A stretch of DNA of 64,000 nucleotides from Morinoia aosen. Lineage: Eukaryota; Arthropoda; Malacostraca; Amphipoda; Talitridae. Shown here in pieces: positions 26,201 through 37,500 of this stretch; the first letter of the stretch is position 1; each line of letters opens with the position of its first letter. The notes beneath the pieces are model-generated. The model had not been told where the DNA came from. It saw only the letters and a list, made by a program, of their open reading frames with translations, and made no database searches. The position numbers and the translations under genes are program-made. The DNA is taken from positions 18,572,484 to 18,636,483 of the forward strand of contig CM059579.1 of assembly GCA_030386875.1 (NCBI GenBank), given 5' to 3'.

Positions 26201-26911
26201 AAAATTACTGGAACTTGATTAAATGAAGTACATACTCGGAAAGAAATTAAGAGAATTTTTACAAATCATAATTTCCAGCATGAATACCTGTTAAAGAATT
26301 CGGGGAAACGCTGGTCTCTTCAAACTGGAATACTCTGTTTCACCTCTCAATATAACACAAAACCATTTAGAAATACAGTCAGAGTATCTTTTATATACAG
26401 AGCAAACATTTTATATTTTCTTCAATTGTACATCCATTGATCTAACCAACTAGAAGTCAAAACGAGAAGTGCATAGATCTAACTAGAAGTAAAAAGAGGG
26501 CGTTTTGCTTTAGATTCTTGTTCAAAGAATTTTCTTTGATCTGAAGTCTCATACTCCTTCAAAAGTGATCTACTGTAAAACACATATGTGCTGAACGAAC
26601 CAAAAGAAATACACAATGAAATAAATGATCGAGAAATTTCCCACAAGAGCAAACTAAATTTTGTCTTGCCAGACTAACATTGACAGTTTTCACTGAACAA
26701 GACTTCGCAATTTTCGAACATTCTATCATCGGTTTGGGGGAAAAACTTAGCTTGCACGAATAAAACAAAACATGCGAAAAACTTACTATCATCTTGCACC
26801 ACGGCGCACAAAGCAAACGATATTCCTTTAGTTAAAATGATTACGAAATGTCAGTAGTTTTTTCCGCATTGCAGCCTCACATTGAGGGTGTTGCATCCGA
26901 TCAAGCTGGTA
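20226..26911. other. Long non-coding stretch with scattered GC-richer islands
   Basis: No gene recognised. GC-richer patches lie at about 20380-20590, 21000-21240, 22720-23060 and 23460-23960. They carry short open frames on both strands without family motifs or codon bias I could support. The 20440-20540 patch contains CGCTAATTGCACGCAATTGAG and other AT cores that would suit an enhancer. Everything else is AT-rich filler. Confidence 0.3.
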
Positions 26912-27121
26912 ATACACAGCCTATTTTGACTGTCATCGCTACGCGCTTGCTCTACTTACAGTGACGCACCTAATGCATGGTACACTGACCAAAACACTTC
27001 GTTGCTGACGAGTGTCTTGGTTGCTGCATCTGGTGCGGTGGTGACTGTTGCATAGCGTTTATCTGATTAGCACGTGACTCCCATCAGCGTAGCGACGGCT
27101 GTCGCGAAATAGCCTGTGTAT
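26912..27121. mobile_element. 210-bp foldback MITE with TA target duplication
   Basis: The left end AATACACAGCCTATTTTGAC matches the inverted right end, where GGCTATTTCGCGAC-type sequence precedes the same CTGTGTATT edge. TA dinucleotides flank both ends. The pairing continues inward: CTGTCATCGCTACGC pairs with GCGTAGCGACGGC, and CACCTAATGCATGG and ACACTGACCAAAACACT find counterparts on the other side. The whole element is thus one imperfect palindrome centred near 27010. Size, TA duplication and absence of coding suit a Tc1/mariner-type non-autonomous element. Confidence 0.75.
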
Positions 27122-30100
27122 TACAAGCATGGCTCGAGCTCAAATGTGTCATGCGAAGAGACTCCATTTGTGTCAGTGACACGTCGGTCGAATTCCCCGA
27201 AGTGTCATCTGTGAGTCACATTCTTGAGCGGTATCGTTACGTTGATCTGTGCGAGGCAATGCCGCTCTCTCCGCCCCATGCTTTTAGCGATCATGCTGCA
27301 TGTAAGAGTGGAGAGAAGGTCTGGGTTATAGGGATGTATCATTTGTTCGTTTTGAGGAAGTATCTGAACTTATATGAACTTATTGTCAGTAAAGAATTAA
27401 ACATACTCTGGCTGCAAAAAATGAAAACATTGAACTGATTTTCATTGGTTAAGTTCTGGTCAGGACATTCATGATTTGATGCAAAAGTATCAAGCTGCCG
27501 CATTTTACGTTGGGGCTCTCATTGCTCAAATGAAATAATCTAAGCCCATCACAGCGGCAGAAAAACTGCAAGCGGTTATGTGCAAACTACTTGCATGCGA
27601 TTAATAAATTTTCGAGTGATTATTCGCAACTCATACGAAATGTGTCAATAGTGGTGCATCCAATGTTAATAAGCATAGTTAATCTCATTTTTTCTACTGG
27701 AACATAATTAATTCGATCAATTACCATGCATCCCTTGAATATTTCTGTGTAGGTATGAATATTTTAGTTGATCTAACAATTAATGTAGACTAAGTAACAA
27801 TTTCTCAAGACACTTTAATCTTTCAATGGGTAGTATCCACACGCGCAGACAATACATTTTGGTTTCAGCGACACTGATTGATTTGCTTTATTTTTATGCT
27901 AAAAGTTACAGAATGTGACGTAATTCAGGGAACTCCTGCTCAGGTCGCACACGACAATAATTTACAGTCCATGTATATATATAGGTGCAGAAATATAGGT
28001 CAATTCCTACAAACTGGTTGAGCGTCGCATAGACCGATGAACAAAAAGGGATGGAAAATGAATCAAGAACGATAATTGAATCTTATTTTTGGGCTTGACT
28101 TTGCATTTTGATGTCCTAAATACATGCAAAGTCGAAAAACAATTTTTGGGAATTTTAGCACCATGATCCCGTTCTACATGACGTACTTGCTTCGCGCAGC
28201 AGAAATAGTGCGCAACACAGCCACACTGACAGTCAACAGGGAATAAAATTATCCAAACTCCCGTCTACCGCCAGTCCCTGGGTCACTGAGAGTTATAAAA
28301 GTTTATGAATTTCACAGTTTAATTTGTTTTCAATTTTATTTGTTTTGAGTACTATAAGTAACCCCTGAGTCAAATTAGCAATTCTTTTGTCATCAGGAAA
28401 AGTCGCATTTCTCTGTTCGAGTGAATAAAATAATACATGGGACGGAAATGTGGACAGCTTAATATTAAAAATAACATTATCGATATCAGCGAAAGACAAT
28501 TTTCAATCTACATTGATGACACTTTCTGATATATGACAAAAATTGATCTGGGAAGCTTTCTAACCCATAAGTAGATCTAATCAAAACAAAAATGACTAAA
28601 CAGGAATATTTCCCAACCTTGTACAAGCCAGCACTAACTCATCCAGCGTTCAGGTCCATTCTGACCTAAATTCTGGGACCGAATTTTCTTAATTAACATC
28701 ATCGTAGCTGTGTTGCCGACGTCGACAAATTCTAAGCATACTTAGCTACGCTGAATGATGAAAAGTACTCATCGCGTAGCGAATCCGATTCTCTTGAGAA
28801 TAACTTTCGCTCCCATTGCAAGTGCATGGCGACGGCCACGAGAATTGCTTCCCATTCGGCCCGGGTCAGTACGTGACAAGAGCTCTATCTCGCCACGTGG
28901 GCACACGCGGCCGGGTCACGCGAGCGAGGCACTACCGGAGTTCGCAGGTCACTAGGCGATAACTTAATTATATTCCTGAGAACAGAAGGACACTTCGCTT
29001 GCCTGGATTTGCAGCTTTAGCGGATCTGCTGCTGTAAAAAATGCTTCCTATATGATCATCATTAACGCTGGACGAGATGGGATACGTGTGTTGTCGAAGA
29101 CCAAACTTATTCTTCTTTATATGATAATGAGTTTCTATAAAGGAGGTTGCTATTGTCTTGGCGGTTGAAAGATGTGGTATTTGAACACAGTTACAGATAG
29201 GGTAGTTTATCATTTGTTGTGCGATGTTTCTCTGGTTTACTTATCATATCAAGACTTGATAAAGGATTTCACTACTCTTTTGGTCTCTCCATGACACCGG
29301 TGTTATTTATCAGTATTTGAAAAAAGATTTCAAAACGTTAAAACTTATGAATTCTCCAACCGTAAGTGGATAGTTTTCTATTCTGAGCGCGCGACCCATA
29401 GAATGAAATTTTTAAGAATTAAAGCGCCTCAGGTTCGGTATGGTCGGTGTTTTTCGGAGACCAAAAGGTCGTCATTTGGCTTCCTGTGCCCTCTGGCGAC
29501 AACAAAAGACGAATAACATCGGAGTGACCTCTCACGCTACAGCCTGCGTACGCTATTGGCCAGGATCGTGTGAATATTGCAGAATTCAGCATTTACGTGT
29601 CACCCACTGCGAACTGCAAGTTATCATTCGATACTATAGTATGCGCTCATTCACATATGCATTATATTGAGCTGTTCAAAATGTCATGTTACTATGATAT
29701 TTACTAAGTTATTTTAAAAATCACGACTGCTAAATATCATTTTAAAAACATTAAGGGGGTACAAGAGTGTGGATCATAATTTGTCGTTCAAATACACTGT
29801 TTTGGGCATTAAGACAATACCCATTACCAATCTTGTTTTCGTGAGTGGGTCTACTGATTTTGATGAATCCTTTGGCCAGTCCGACTGGCGTGATGTCTTG
29901 CCAGCAAGCTCCGGTCTGACTTTGTGTTCGAAGTATAACGCTGCGATTCCGTCTACAGTGCATGCTATAGTTTACTCGAGGGTGCCGAAGTATGCAGAAG
30001 TCCCTGAAACTCTGCTGTCGAATATAGATGAGCCAATACGAGTTTCACTGCAGTACTGTGCATCCAATTAAGACATCAGTTTCAAGTGGTTCACGTGCAT

Positions 30101-31781
30101 TGTACATAATCATTATGTATTAAAAATCGGAATACTGACGATGATAGTCGAAAGAATATTTGCTCTTTTTGCACCTTAAGTAGAACTTGTTCAGTGAAGA
30201 GTACATGGTTGCTGATGATCGTTGTGTGTTTAAGAAATACGAATTATTAATTATTATTTATATTAATTATACTAATTATTATTTGTCTACGTAATAGAGG
30301 TTTCGAGTTCAGAGTGAAGCCATCCTGTATGTAAGCAGTACAGACTACATAAGCACACAACGAATAGAATTGAACTCTTATTTATTTTGTAGATATTGTT
30401 CACTTATTTGGAAGAAGTTATGCTACATTGTATAATCGGGCTAAAGCGAAAAAATTATAGATGGTTCAAGGAGTTCTGTTTTAATGTCTGCATATAATAT
30501 CCGTATAATATCCATATACATTTTTAAAATATTCAAATATTTAAATATTCAGAATCAATTGTATTTATTCATTAGTGTTTCGCCCTCAATAAACATATAG
30601 GTTAACTTGCGAATTAAAATTTATGCCAAACACTAATTATGAATGTAAGTTTCAGCAACACATAAAATGAACATTGAATGTTACAAGTGTGAAAACAGCA
30701 TTTCTTCATTTCAGAGCTGATTCTGTCTACGAATACACGCGTAAGAAAGAGCAATGAAGTAATTAGAATAATACTAATTCTACTTCTATAATTTTATCCT
30801 TTACCAAAATCTAACTATGTCATAGAAACATTACTTATTTCTTTCCTCAGCCAAGCTCAAAAATTCCCATAAAAGCAAACTGCCTTTTGAATTAAAGGAG
30901 CTCCAAAAACCCACATCCAAAAAAAATCCTCAAGCTGAATTTTTCAAAGGAATTTGAAATTCTGGCTGTCTTGGTCAGGAGCCGCAGTCGATCTCTCCTT
31001 TAAACGCTGGAATATATTTAAGTTCTTTAGTGAAGAAAAGTTTGGGAGCAGAGCGCGCCTCGCTAACGCATTGTGCTACATACGACGCTGCCACTCAACT
31101 CGTCCTCGCCTGAATGCCTCGAAAAATTGGGACATTGTGCAGACGCAGCTCCAGTTTATGGAATTATCCGCCATTGTTTAGCGGACAGGAAAGGTAATTA
31201 GGAAGCCTCTCTATTTCAGCGGAAGGAGAGAACGTCGAGAATTAGCCTCGTTTCGATTTAAGACTCGCCGCGGCCGTGCAATTTTTGTTTCTAACCACAA
31301 CGATGTTATGAGCGACTGAGCTGCGGTGAGTTATACAGGCGCAAAAGAGGTTCTGAAGCAAGGAATTAAATTATTTGGTTTTGACGTGAGTTGTATGAAA
31401 GTCATATTGACTGTTTGAAGGTATAGCGCGTGTGCGCGTTTAAAATGATGGTACAAGGATGGGTGTACGCAAATTATAGCAGTTGGGTGCACATGTACGT
31501 AATGTTACGGTAGATGGAAGTAATAAAGGTATGGGGAGTGAAATCTACGTGAAATTACGGTGCAAGTGTGTGTGCGCAAAAATGGCTTCAGTCTATTTGT
31601 GCGTGCGATGTTACGGTAATAGTTTTCATCGCACATTCATAACTCGTAATTGATAGTTCATTTATATGGGATTTTCCCACGTAGTTATTCAATGCTGTTA
31701 GGCATTTTACTTGGATAGTCTCCGCACATATTTCTATTTGACTCATGGTTATGTTCAATGAATCAATGAATGAATGAATAT
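27122..31781. other. Non-coding stretch
   Basis: No gene or long repeat recognised. GC-richer islands lie at 28690-28960 and about 30960-31290. An open frame of 100 codons at 29769-30071 (plus) has no recognisable motif. Near 30240-30290 there is an AATTATTA-rich run. From 31400 to 31620 phrases containing GTTACGGTA recur irregularly. Confidence 0.3.
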
Positions 31782-32095
31782 GTTAAATCTTTTATCGAAT
31801 ATACTGTTAAATATAGTCCATATAACCAATATTGTAAAATGAAACATCCGATATCGAGTAAATTATCTCACTGATCAGTCTAATGTAAAACTAGGTTAAG
31901 TGATTTATGTTAAACATTATTGTACACCTTAGAATAATGTTGCTGGTAGGATGCCCCAGAAGTCGCTGAACTTATTCGGGCCCACAGGTAGCTATATTCA
32001 AACTTGTCCATTGTACTAGACTTAAGAAACATTCTACCTCTGTATCTTCTGTGGTAAATAAATTGTTTGTTTAAATTGTTTGTTTAAATGACTGT
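31782..32095 (+). mobile_element. 5'-truncated non-LTR retrotransposon copy (3' end only)
   Basis: This stretch matches the inverted 3' UTR of the element at 55215-57838 base for base with only about 15 differences by eye across 300 bp. Shared phrases include CCATATAACC, CTCACTGATCAGTCTAATGT and GAACTTATTCGGGCCCACAG. It ends in a short tandem tail, two units of ATTGTTTGTTTAA, where the other copy has about three ATTGTTTAAA-type units. Severe 5' truncation with a conserved 3' end and a short-repeat tail is typical of L2/CR1-like LINE insertion. No target-site duplication is obvious; a GAATGAAT run precedes the 5' edge. Confidence 0.93.
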
Positions 32096-34445
32096 ACTTA
32101 TGTTCACCGTCAGCTGAAAATTTGAAATATTTCTCTTTGCAACAATAACTCTGTTCTTTACCTTCGCCGTAATTAATTGTCCTACTTTCACCTCCTATTT
32201 ATGATTTCAAATTCGATACATTGATTATCTTTAATTGTGCATCAACATTAAGTCTGATAAGAAAACTAATTTAGTCATTGTATTTTCTTCACCAATTGCA
32301 CCTTGGCAAAGTTTTTGCTCCCGCTGTTAAGTTCAGCTTCCATTTCAGCTGTCGTGCATGTCAGTTCATGCTGAATGCTTGTTATTTGCAGGATTTTTTC
32401 TTCTTCGATACATGAGTCTCATGGAGTTTCACTTTCCCTGTAAATCCACTTATAAGGTAATTTTGTTCGTCTCACATTCAAAATAAAGCGTGCGCTCTCC
32501 TGCGAAAAAGTAAGCGAACGCTTAACGAATACAGTCCAAAGTCGGTCAAGGTTGCTAAAGCGCTAAATGGATGCATTTTCATCTTCAATCAAATCAATTT
32601 CTATTGTGAATAAGTTACCATCATGCGGTAAATTCTAGTAGCGCTTCAAACGTGTCCAAGAACAGCACAAACGCTTCTCAAGTGGACCGAACGGTCTTCC
32701 AGCGAGAGACGATGAAACACTCTAGCCACAGACCCCCCTTGTTTTCGTGCTTTTAAAGAGTTACTCCCGCACATAGTTCCCCCCCTCCTCTCCCCGAGGA
32801 TGGTGTTAGTGCCCCCTCCAAAGATTGGAAAGGGGCTGTGATGTGGGGCCTCTCATTCCCCCCTCCCTGAGCATTCTTCAGTGCAGCTCGGATGGTCCGA
32901 AGATTGGGGAAGGCGCCTGAACTCATTCCAGCGCCACCGCTGGCGTCCTATCGATCGAGGGGCACGACCTTTCGAAAGGGGGCCGTGCCAGAGAGCGAGG
33001 GGAGCTTCAGCCCCCTCCTTGTCTCAAGAAAAACATCGCTCTGCACTACGAGGCCAAGTGAGAGATACTTCAAGCGCCGCCTGCACCCAACCGCAAGATA
33101 AGGCCCCACCTCATTTGTTATATCTGCGAGCGGGCTCTGAGCAAGACACGTCTGCGCCGCGTAACTGATGAAGGGTAATGTTCCCTGCCGGCAAACTCGG
33201 TGAAATTTAAGATTAGATTTTACAAATCATGAGTGTGTGGTTTTGGGTCCATTTCAGAATGAAAATCTCCGCTGACGGTCATTTGGTTCAAGTTTTGTAT
33301 GTTCGATCCCAGATGCTTAATAATGCCGGAAAGAAATTGTTGTGTTCAACAAAGACAGCAAAGCTTAATCCCATACGCTGGGTGGGTTGAGCAAAAATGC
33401 ATACGACTCTTGAGAAGTGATGAAACAACGGCGTTGCAAAATTAGGACCCCATAATTTCACTCTAAGCGTATAGCTCATGCCCGCATTAAAGTTCATGGT
33501 GTTTATGGAGTTCATGCAATACAGGAACCTTTTACTTTCAACAATGAAAGTTTTTGAACATGTTCGATTTTTCACCCCTTCTTCCCAAACTTTTACTACG
33601 CGCAGCTTAAGCTCCGCAAATTGTCATTCAAAATCCAAGTTTGGAAAGAAATTTTACGTGTGGAATAAGTCAATAATAAGCTCGTTTTTAGCTATTCATA
33701 TAACTGCTGGACCCTTCGAAAGATATGCGTTAAACGATCAGACAGAAATTCACGGATTGCTAGAAACCAAAGTTAAAAAATACATTTAAAAATGTACAAG
33801 GCATGAATATCCTCAAGGGTAGAAGCGTGTAACTCATCATTTGATGTAGATAACTCGCTACTGTCCAACGGCAAGAACCAAATGAATTCTTAGTTAACGT
33901 TGAAGTTTGCAAGATTATTGAATCATTTTGAATTATATCTCACTTCGCATTGGAATTATATCCTCAGATGTCATTGTTTACCTTCATTCCATGTAATGTA
34001 AAACGTGTTTTACATGAAGTATACCATATTGATGAACTCATTTCCAATGAAATTAGCAGTTGAAGTTGCTGAAAATTCTTTTCCCTACTCGCAGAGAAAA
34101 CATAGGGAAGGAGAACGAAGAGAAGCTGAAACAAGAAATTTAGCCCGGAGTAGTTTTTTTAGCGAAGCCTCGGATCAAAGGGAAGTAGAAAGAGCGATCC
34201 TTTTAGCCCGGAGTTCCCAAGTTAGGGCAAACAAACGGAGCAGTTAAGGAAATTGTTTTTAGGGGACTTGGCGCGCAATGGAGGAGACCCTTTAAGGGGG
34301 CATAGGGGGCTAGCGCCCAAACCCACAAATCAGGGCACTGGTGGAGTGCCGAAAGACGTTTGGGGAAGACAAATGTCCCGAGCGCTGTTCCTTCTTTCCC
34401 GCAACTCCTGCGCCGTGCTGATCCAGCTCGTGGCGATCGATCTCT
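32096..34445. other. Non-coding stretch with a GC-rich island and a palindrome
   Basis: 32690-33180 is strikingly GC-richer, open in two plus frames, with no motif I recognise. At 33996-34015 there is the palindrome ATGTAAAAC-GT-GTTTTACAT. Two copies of TTTAGCCCGGAGT lie at about 34140 and 34203. No genes recognised. Confidence 0.35.
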
Positions 34446-34610
34446 CTGGTGACACTTCGGTTTGTGCCGATCCCGTTTGTGTCACGCCGGTTTGTGCCGA
34501 TCCCGTTGGTGTCACTTCGGTTCGTGGCGATCCCGTTGGTGTCACTTCGGTTTGTGCCGATCCCGTTGGTGTCACTTCAGTTCGTGGCGATCCCGTTGGA
34601 GTTGATTCAG
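34446..34610 (+). repeat. 30-bp minisatellite with 60-bp higher-order alternation
   Basis: Five units of the type TCCCGTTGGTGTCACTTCGG occur with alternating spacers GTTTGTGCCGA and GTTCGTGGCGA, giving a 60-bp dimer. Because 30 is a multiple of three, several frames on both strands stay open with ten-residue repeats; I do not regard these as genes. Each unit contains GGTGTCAC, a T-box half-site-like string. Confidence 0.9.
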
Positions 34611-35434
34611 CTAGTGCACATGATGCTCATGTTTGTGCCGCTCTCGTTCCTGGCGATCCAGTCCGTGTTCACCAACTCTCTTAGTAATCGTTCCAACTCC
34701 ACAAGTAAACGATGCCCTCATGCTGAGCTCAAGGTAACATCTAAAGTAAATAAACTTACGGAGTGGTGGACTAAAATGCGCACGATTGCTAAATGAATGT
34801 GCATGTGTCATGAAATGGAGGGAGTTAAGCGAACACGGTTGAAAGAGCATGCTATTTTGCTTTGAAACGAGTAATTCAAAAAACAGATTTAGAAGCTAAC
34901 GTGACATGAATTGTTATTTATCACCTGTTCATTGTGCTTGCAAACACGCTCCTTCACGATGCTTTTATAGTGAAACAAGAGAAGATGTTTGTCGAACCGC
35001 ACATTTCTCTTCTTCTCTTCTATTTATTTTACTAGCTCCTGATGAACGCTAATTGTTATAACTGAGAACCTAACAGATCCATTCGAACTCACAGTTGAAC
35101 ACGTCTGTACAACCAGTCCGTACAATGAGTACATACAGCAAATAAAGAAATCAGTAGGGACCGCAACACTCATGCACACATATATAAAATAAACACACGC
35201 AAGAGAGAACCAGAATATTCGGAGCCTCATCATTATATTTTTATCCCAACGTGGAATTGCGAGGGGCTGCGTAGTCCGAGCTCCGGACCTGGGGCAGCAG
35301 AAATCCGCTGGTCCGGAAGATGCAGGCCTTCGGATCTGCTTGTTGCCGACACCCTAAGCGGATGAGGCCGACCATCCATTCATGGGCAGCAAAAACCTGA
35401 TCCGCATTCTGGGCCGGGCGGATGGAGCATGATG
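34611..35434. other. Non-coding stretch
   Basis: No gene or mobile element recognised. 35265-35430 is GC-richer with CCGG and GGATC-containing phrases. Confidence 0.3.
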
Positions 35435-35560
35435 TTGCGCTCTTGTGTAGTGGTAGTGTGTTGTGCTCGTGCGTTGTGCTCGTGTGTTGTGCTCATGAGT
35501 TGTGCTCGTGTGTTGGGGTAGTGTGTCGTGCTCGTGTGTTGTGCTCGTGTGTTGTTGGAA
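35435..35560 (+). repeat. 13-bp minisatellite (TGTTGTGCTCGTG)n
   Basis: About nine units of TGTTGTGCTCGTG with small changes. Minus-strand frames rich in EHNTRAQ-type peptides are a repeat artefact. Confidence 0.9.
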
Positions 35561-36329
35561 AAAGAGCCGACCGTGTGCTGGATACATGATGTAACACAAC
35601 TGTTTGAATACTGCCGACACACTTCAGAGACACCGAGCACCAGTTCATGAAACGAACTGTTGCACACGGTCCCGGAAATTAAATATTATTGATCTATATT
35701 GAGAGAAAGCAATCGAACTGTAATGAACTTAGGCGTTTGCAAGAATTGTGTACTTGAAATCCTAATTCCATTCGAATCGATCGTTTAACTCAAAGTTGAG
35801 GAATCTATACCCACAACACTCGAGTAAAAATGAAATGTCCCCCTCAATGGCCCAAAAGTTTTCCTGCATTATTATTACTTCGTAAATAAACCTGTAACTG
35901 CCGATAGTGTATCAAACATTTACGTTGACACTTTCCATGCTTTCGTCAAAAAAATCAGGGCTCTCTATAGCGCATAAATGTTTTCAAGCACTGCTCTACG
36001 AGTTCACTTCGTCTTCTTTATCGACCGCCTGAGCTAATCAGGAGCAAATGAGTATGCTAGATATTTTAGACGATATGGAAGTTCGCTATCTTTGCAGCAG
36101 AAATGTATCAGATAAATTTCAACAAGAGCGTGTATTCTGCAATACGATGAACATTTTTTTAAGTACAGGACCACTCTTCATTTGGGATGTCCGCATGGCA
36201 TAGTGTGAACGTCTGATGAATGGAAGTGAACTTGAGCAGTTTTAATTTTCAAATCGATTTGTGTTATTATACAACCAAGTAAGAAAGAATTAATCAGAGT
36301 TGCTATGGCTTGGTGTTGGCGCTTACCTA

Positions 36330-36625
36330 CTAAAATCTTATAACATGTGGGATTAAGCAATCACCATGTCGGAGTTGGCCAGAGAATATTTTTCGACGTA
36401 CAAGACATTGCAGTCCCATACGCCTGGAAACAGTGAACTAATGGTGCGCAAGTTCGAGTTATACCTGCCCTGACCATGTCAAAATCTTACAACAGTTACT
36501 TGTGGGGTTAAGCAATTTCCATGTAGGACTTGGCCGGAAAATATTTTTCGACGCACAAGACATTGCAGTCCCGCACGCCTGGAAACAGTGAACTGACTGA
36601 TGGGTCGCACGTTTGCGTTACCTTG
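36330..36625 (+). repeat. 148-bp direct duplication
   Basis: Copy 1 (about 36332-36476) and copy 2 (about 36480-36625) share AATATTTTTCGACG, CAAGACATTGCAGTCCC and CGCCTGGAAACAGTGAACT. They are diverged by roughly a tenth. Followed at 36640-36740 by GC-richer sequence with the inverted pair GCCCACCC/GGTGGGTC. Confidence 0.85.
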
Positions 36626-37139
36626 ACTGACCAAGCCAGGCGAAGGGAGGGGTAGGTAAGCCCACCCTTCACTAGGTGGGTCTGCGTAGCCCTATAATCG
36701 CAGGGCAGCGATTAAGAGTCTCTGCCCACTGATTAGTCAAACGTTCGGTTAGTGAAACACCCGAGGCGATTTGCGGACCTAATATTTCGGGAGTGAGTGG
36801 TTCACTTTTTTTCAAACTTCCTTCATTTGAAATTTTTTGTATTATTTTCTTCGTCTAATAACAGATGGAGTCCACGCCCACATGAGCTGCGGCAGACAGA
36901 CCACCCGTGATGGTGAAAGGGAGTGGCACTACTAGTTTTTTATTGAACATTTTGCTTATACCAAAATAAATTCATTTCTGAAAAGACCTTACGATGCAGT
37001 GCAAAAATTGAGCCCGCTGATTATCTCGTGCATCATACACTGAATTAAAACTCATGCTGAAAATTGTATTCTTTCGCGCTAACTACGAAGAATGTTTCCA
37101 CATCGTACAAAATGTTTATAAGGAATGATAAATTATGAT
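36626..37139. other. Non-coding stretch
   Basis: Apart from the short inverted pair near 36655-36690, nothing is recognised. Confidence 0.3.
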
Positions 37140-37500
37140 CACGAGCTCCACATCCAGGCGAGGCCAGTACGTCTGTAAAATTTGCACAATGCGAGTGAGT
37201 GACTCAATCGCGTGGACGCATTTTTCCAGCGCCGCTGGTCAAAATTTCGAGTTATTAACGGCCATAATTGGCGATCATAAAGAAGTCCAATTACGGAGAC
37301 AATGCCGAGTTACGCCTCGTAATCAAAAGTTGAGCATCTCCCTGTTCATTAGGCGTCATTACGGGGGCAATAACGGGCACTGCGCCTCGATGACGCCGTT
37401 GTGGCCGAGTCGTAAACATTTCTGCTGTTGTGAATGTGTTCGCTCTGAGCTCCGCTTCAGCTAATTGAAATGAAACCGAATTAATTCCCCTGAGTCATTT
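37140..37500. promoter_or_regulatory. Candidate cis-regulatory island
   Basis: A block of higher GC content than its flanks. It holds many homeodomain-type AT cores in GC-rich context: GTTATTAACGG, CCATAATTGG, GATCATAAAG, CCAATTACGG, GTCATTACGG, GCAATAACGG, AGCTAATTGAAAT and CCGAATTAATTC. It has no family-like coding sequence. The motif density resembles conserved developmental enhancers, and the position about 20 kb upstream of a T-box gene fits, but conservation cannot be seen from one sequence. Confidence 0.35.

Noticed and set aside
34253-34684. Frame of 143 codons with VTSVCADPVG-type repeats
   Set aside because: Produced by a 30-bp minisatellite; the antisense and other frames are equally open.
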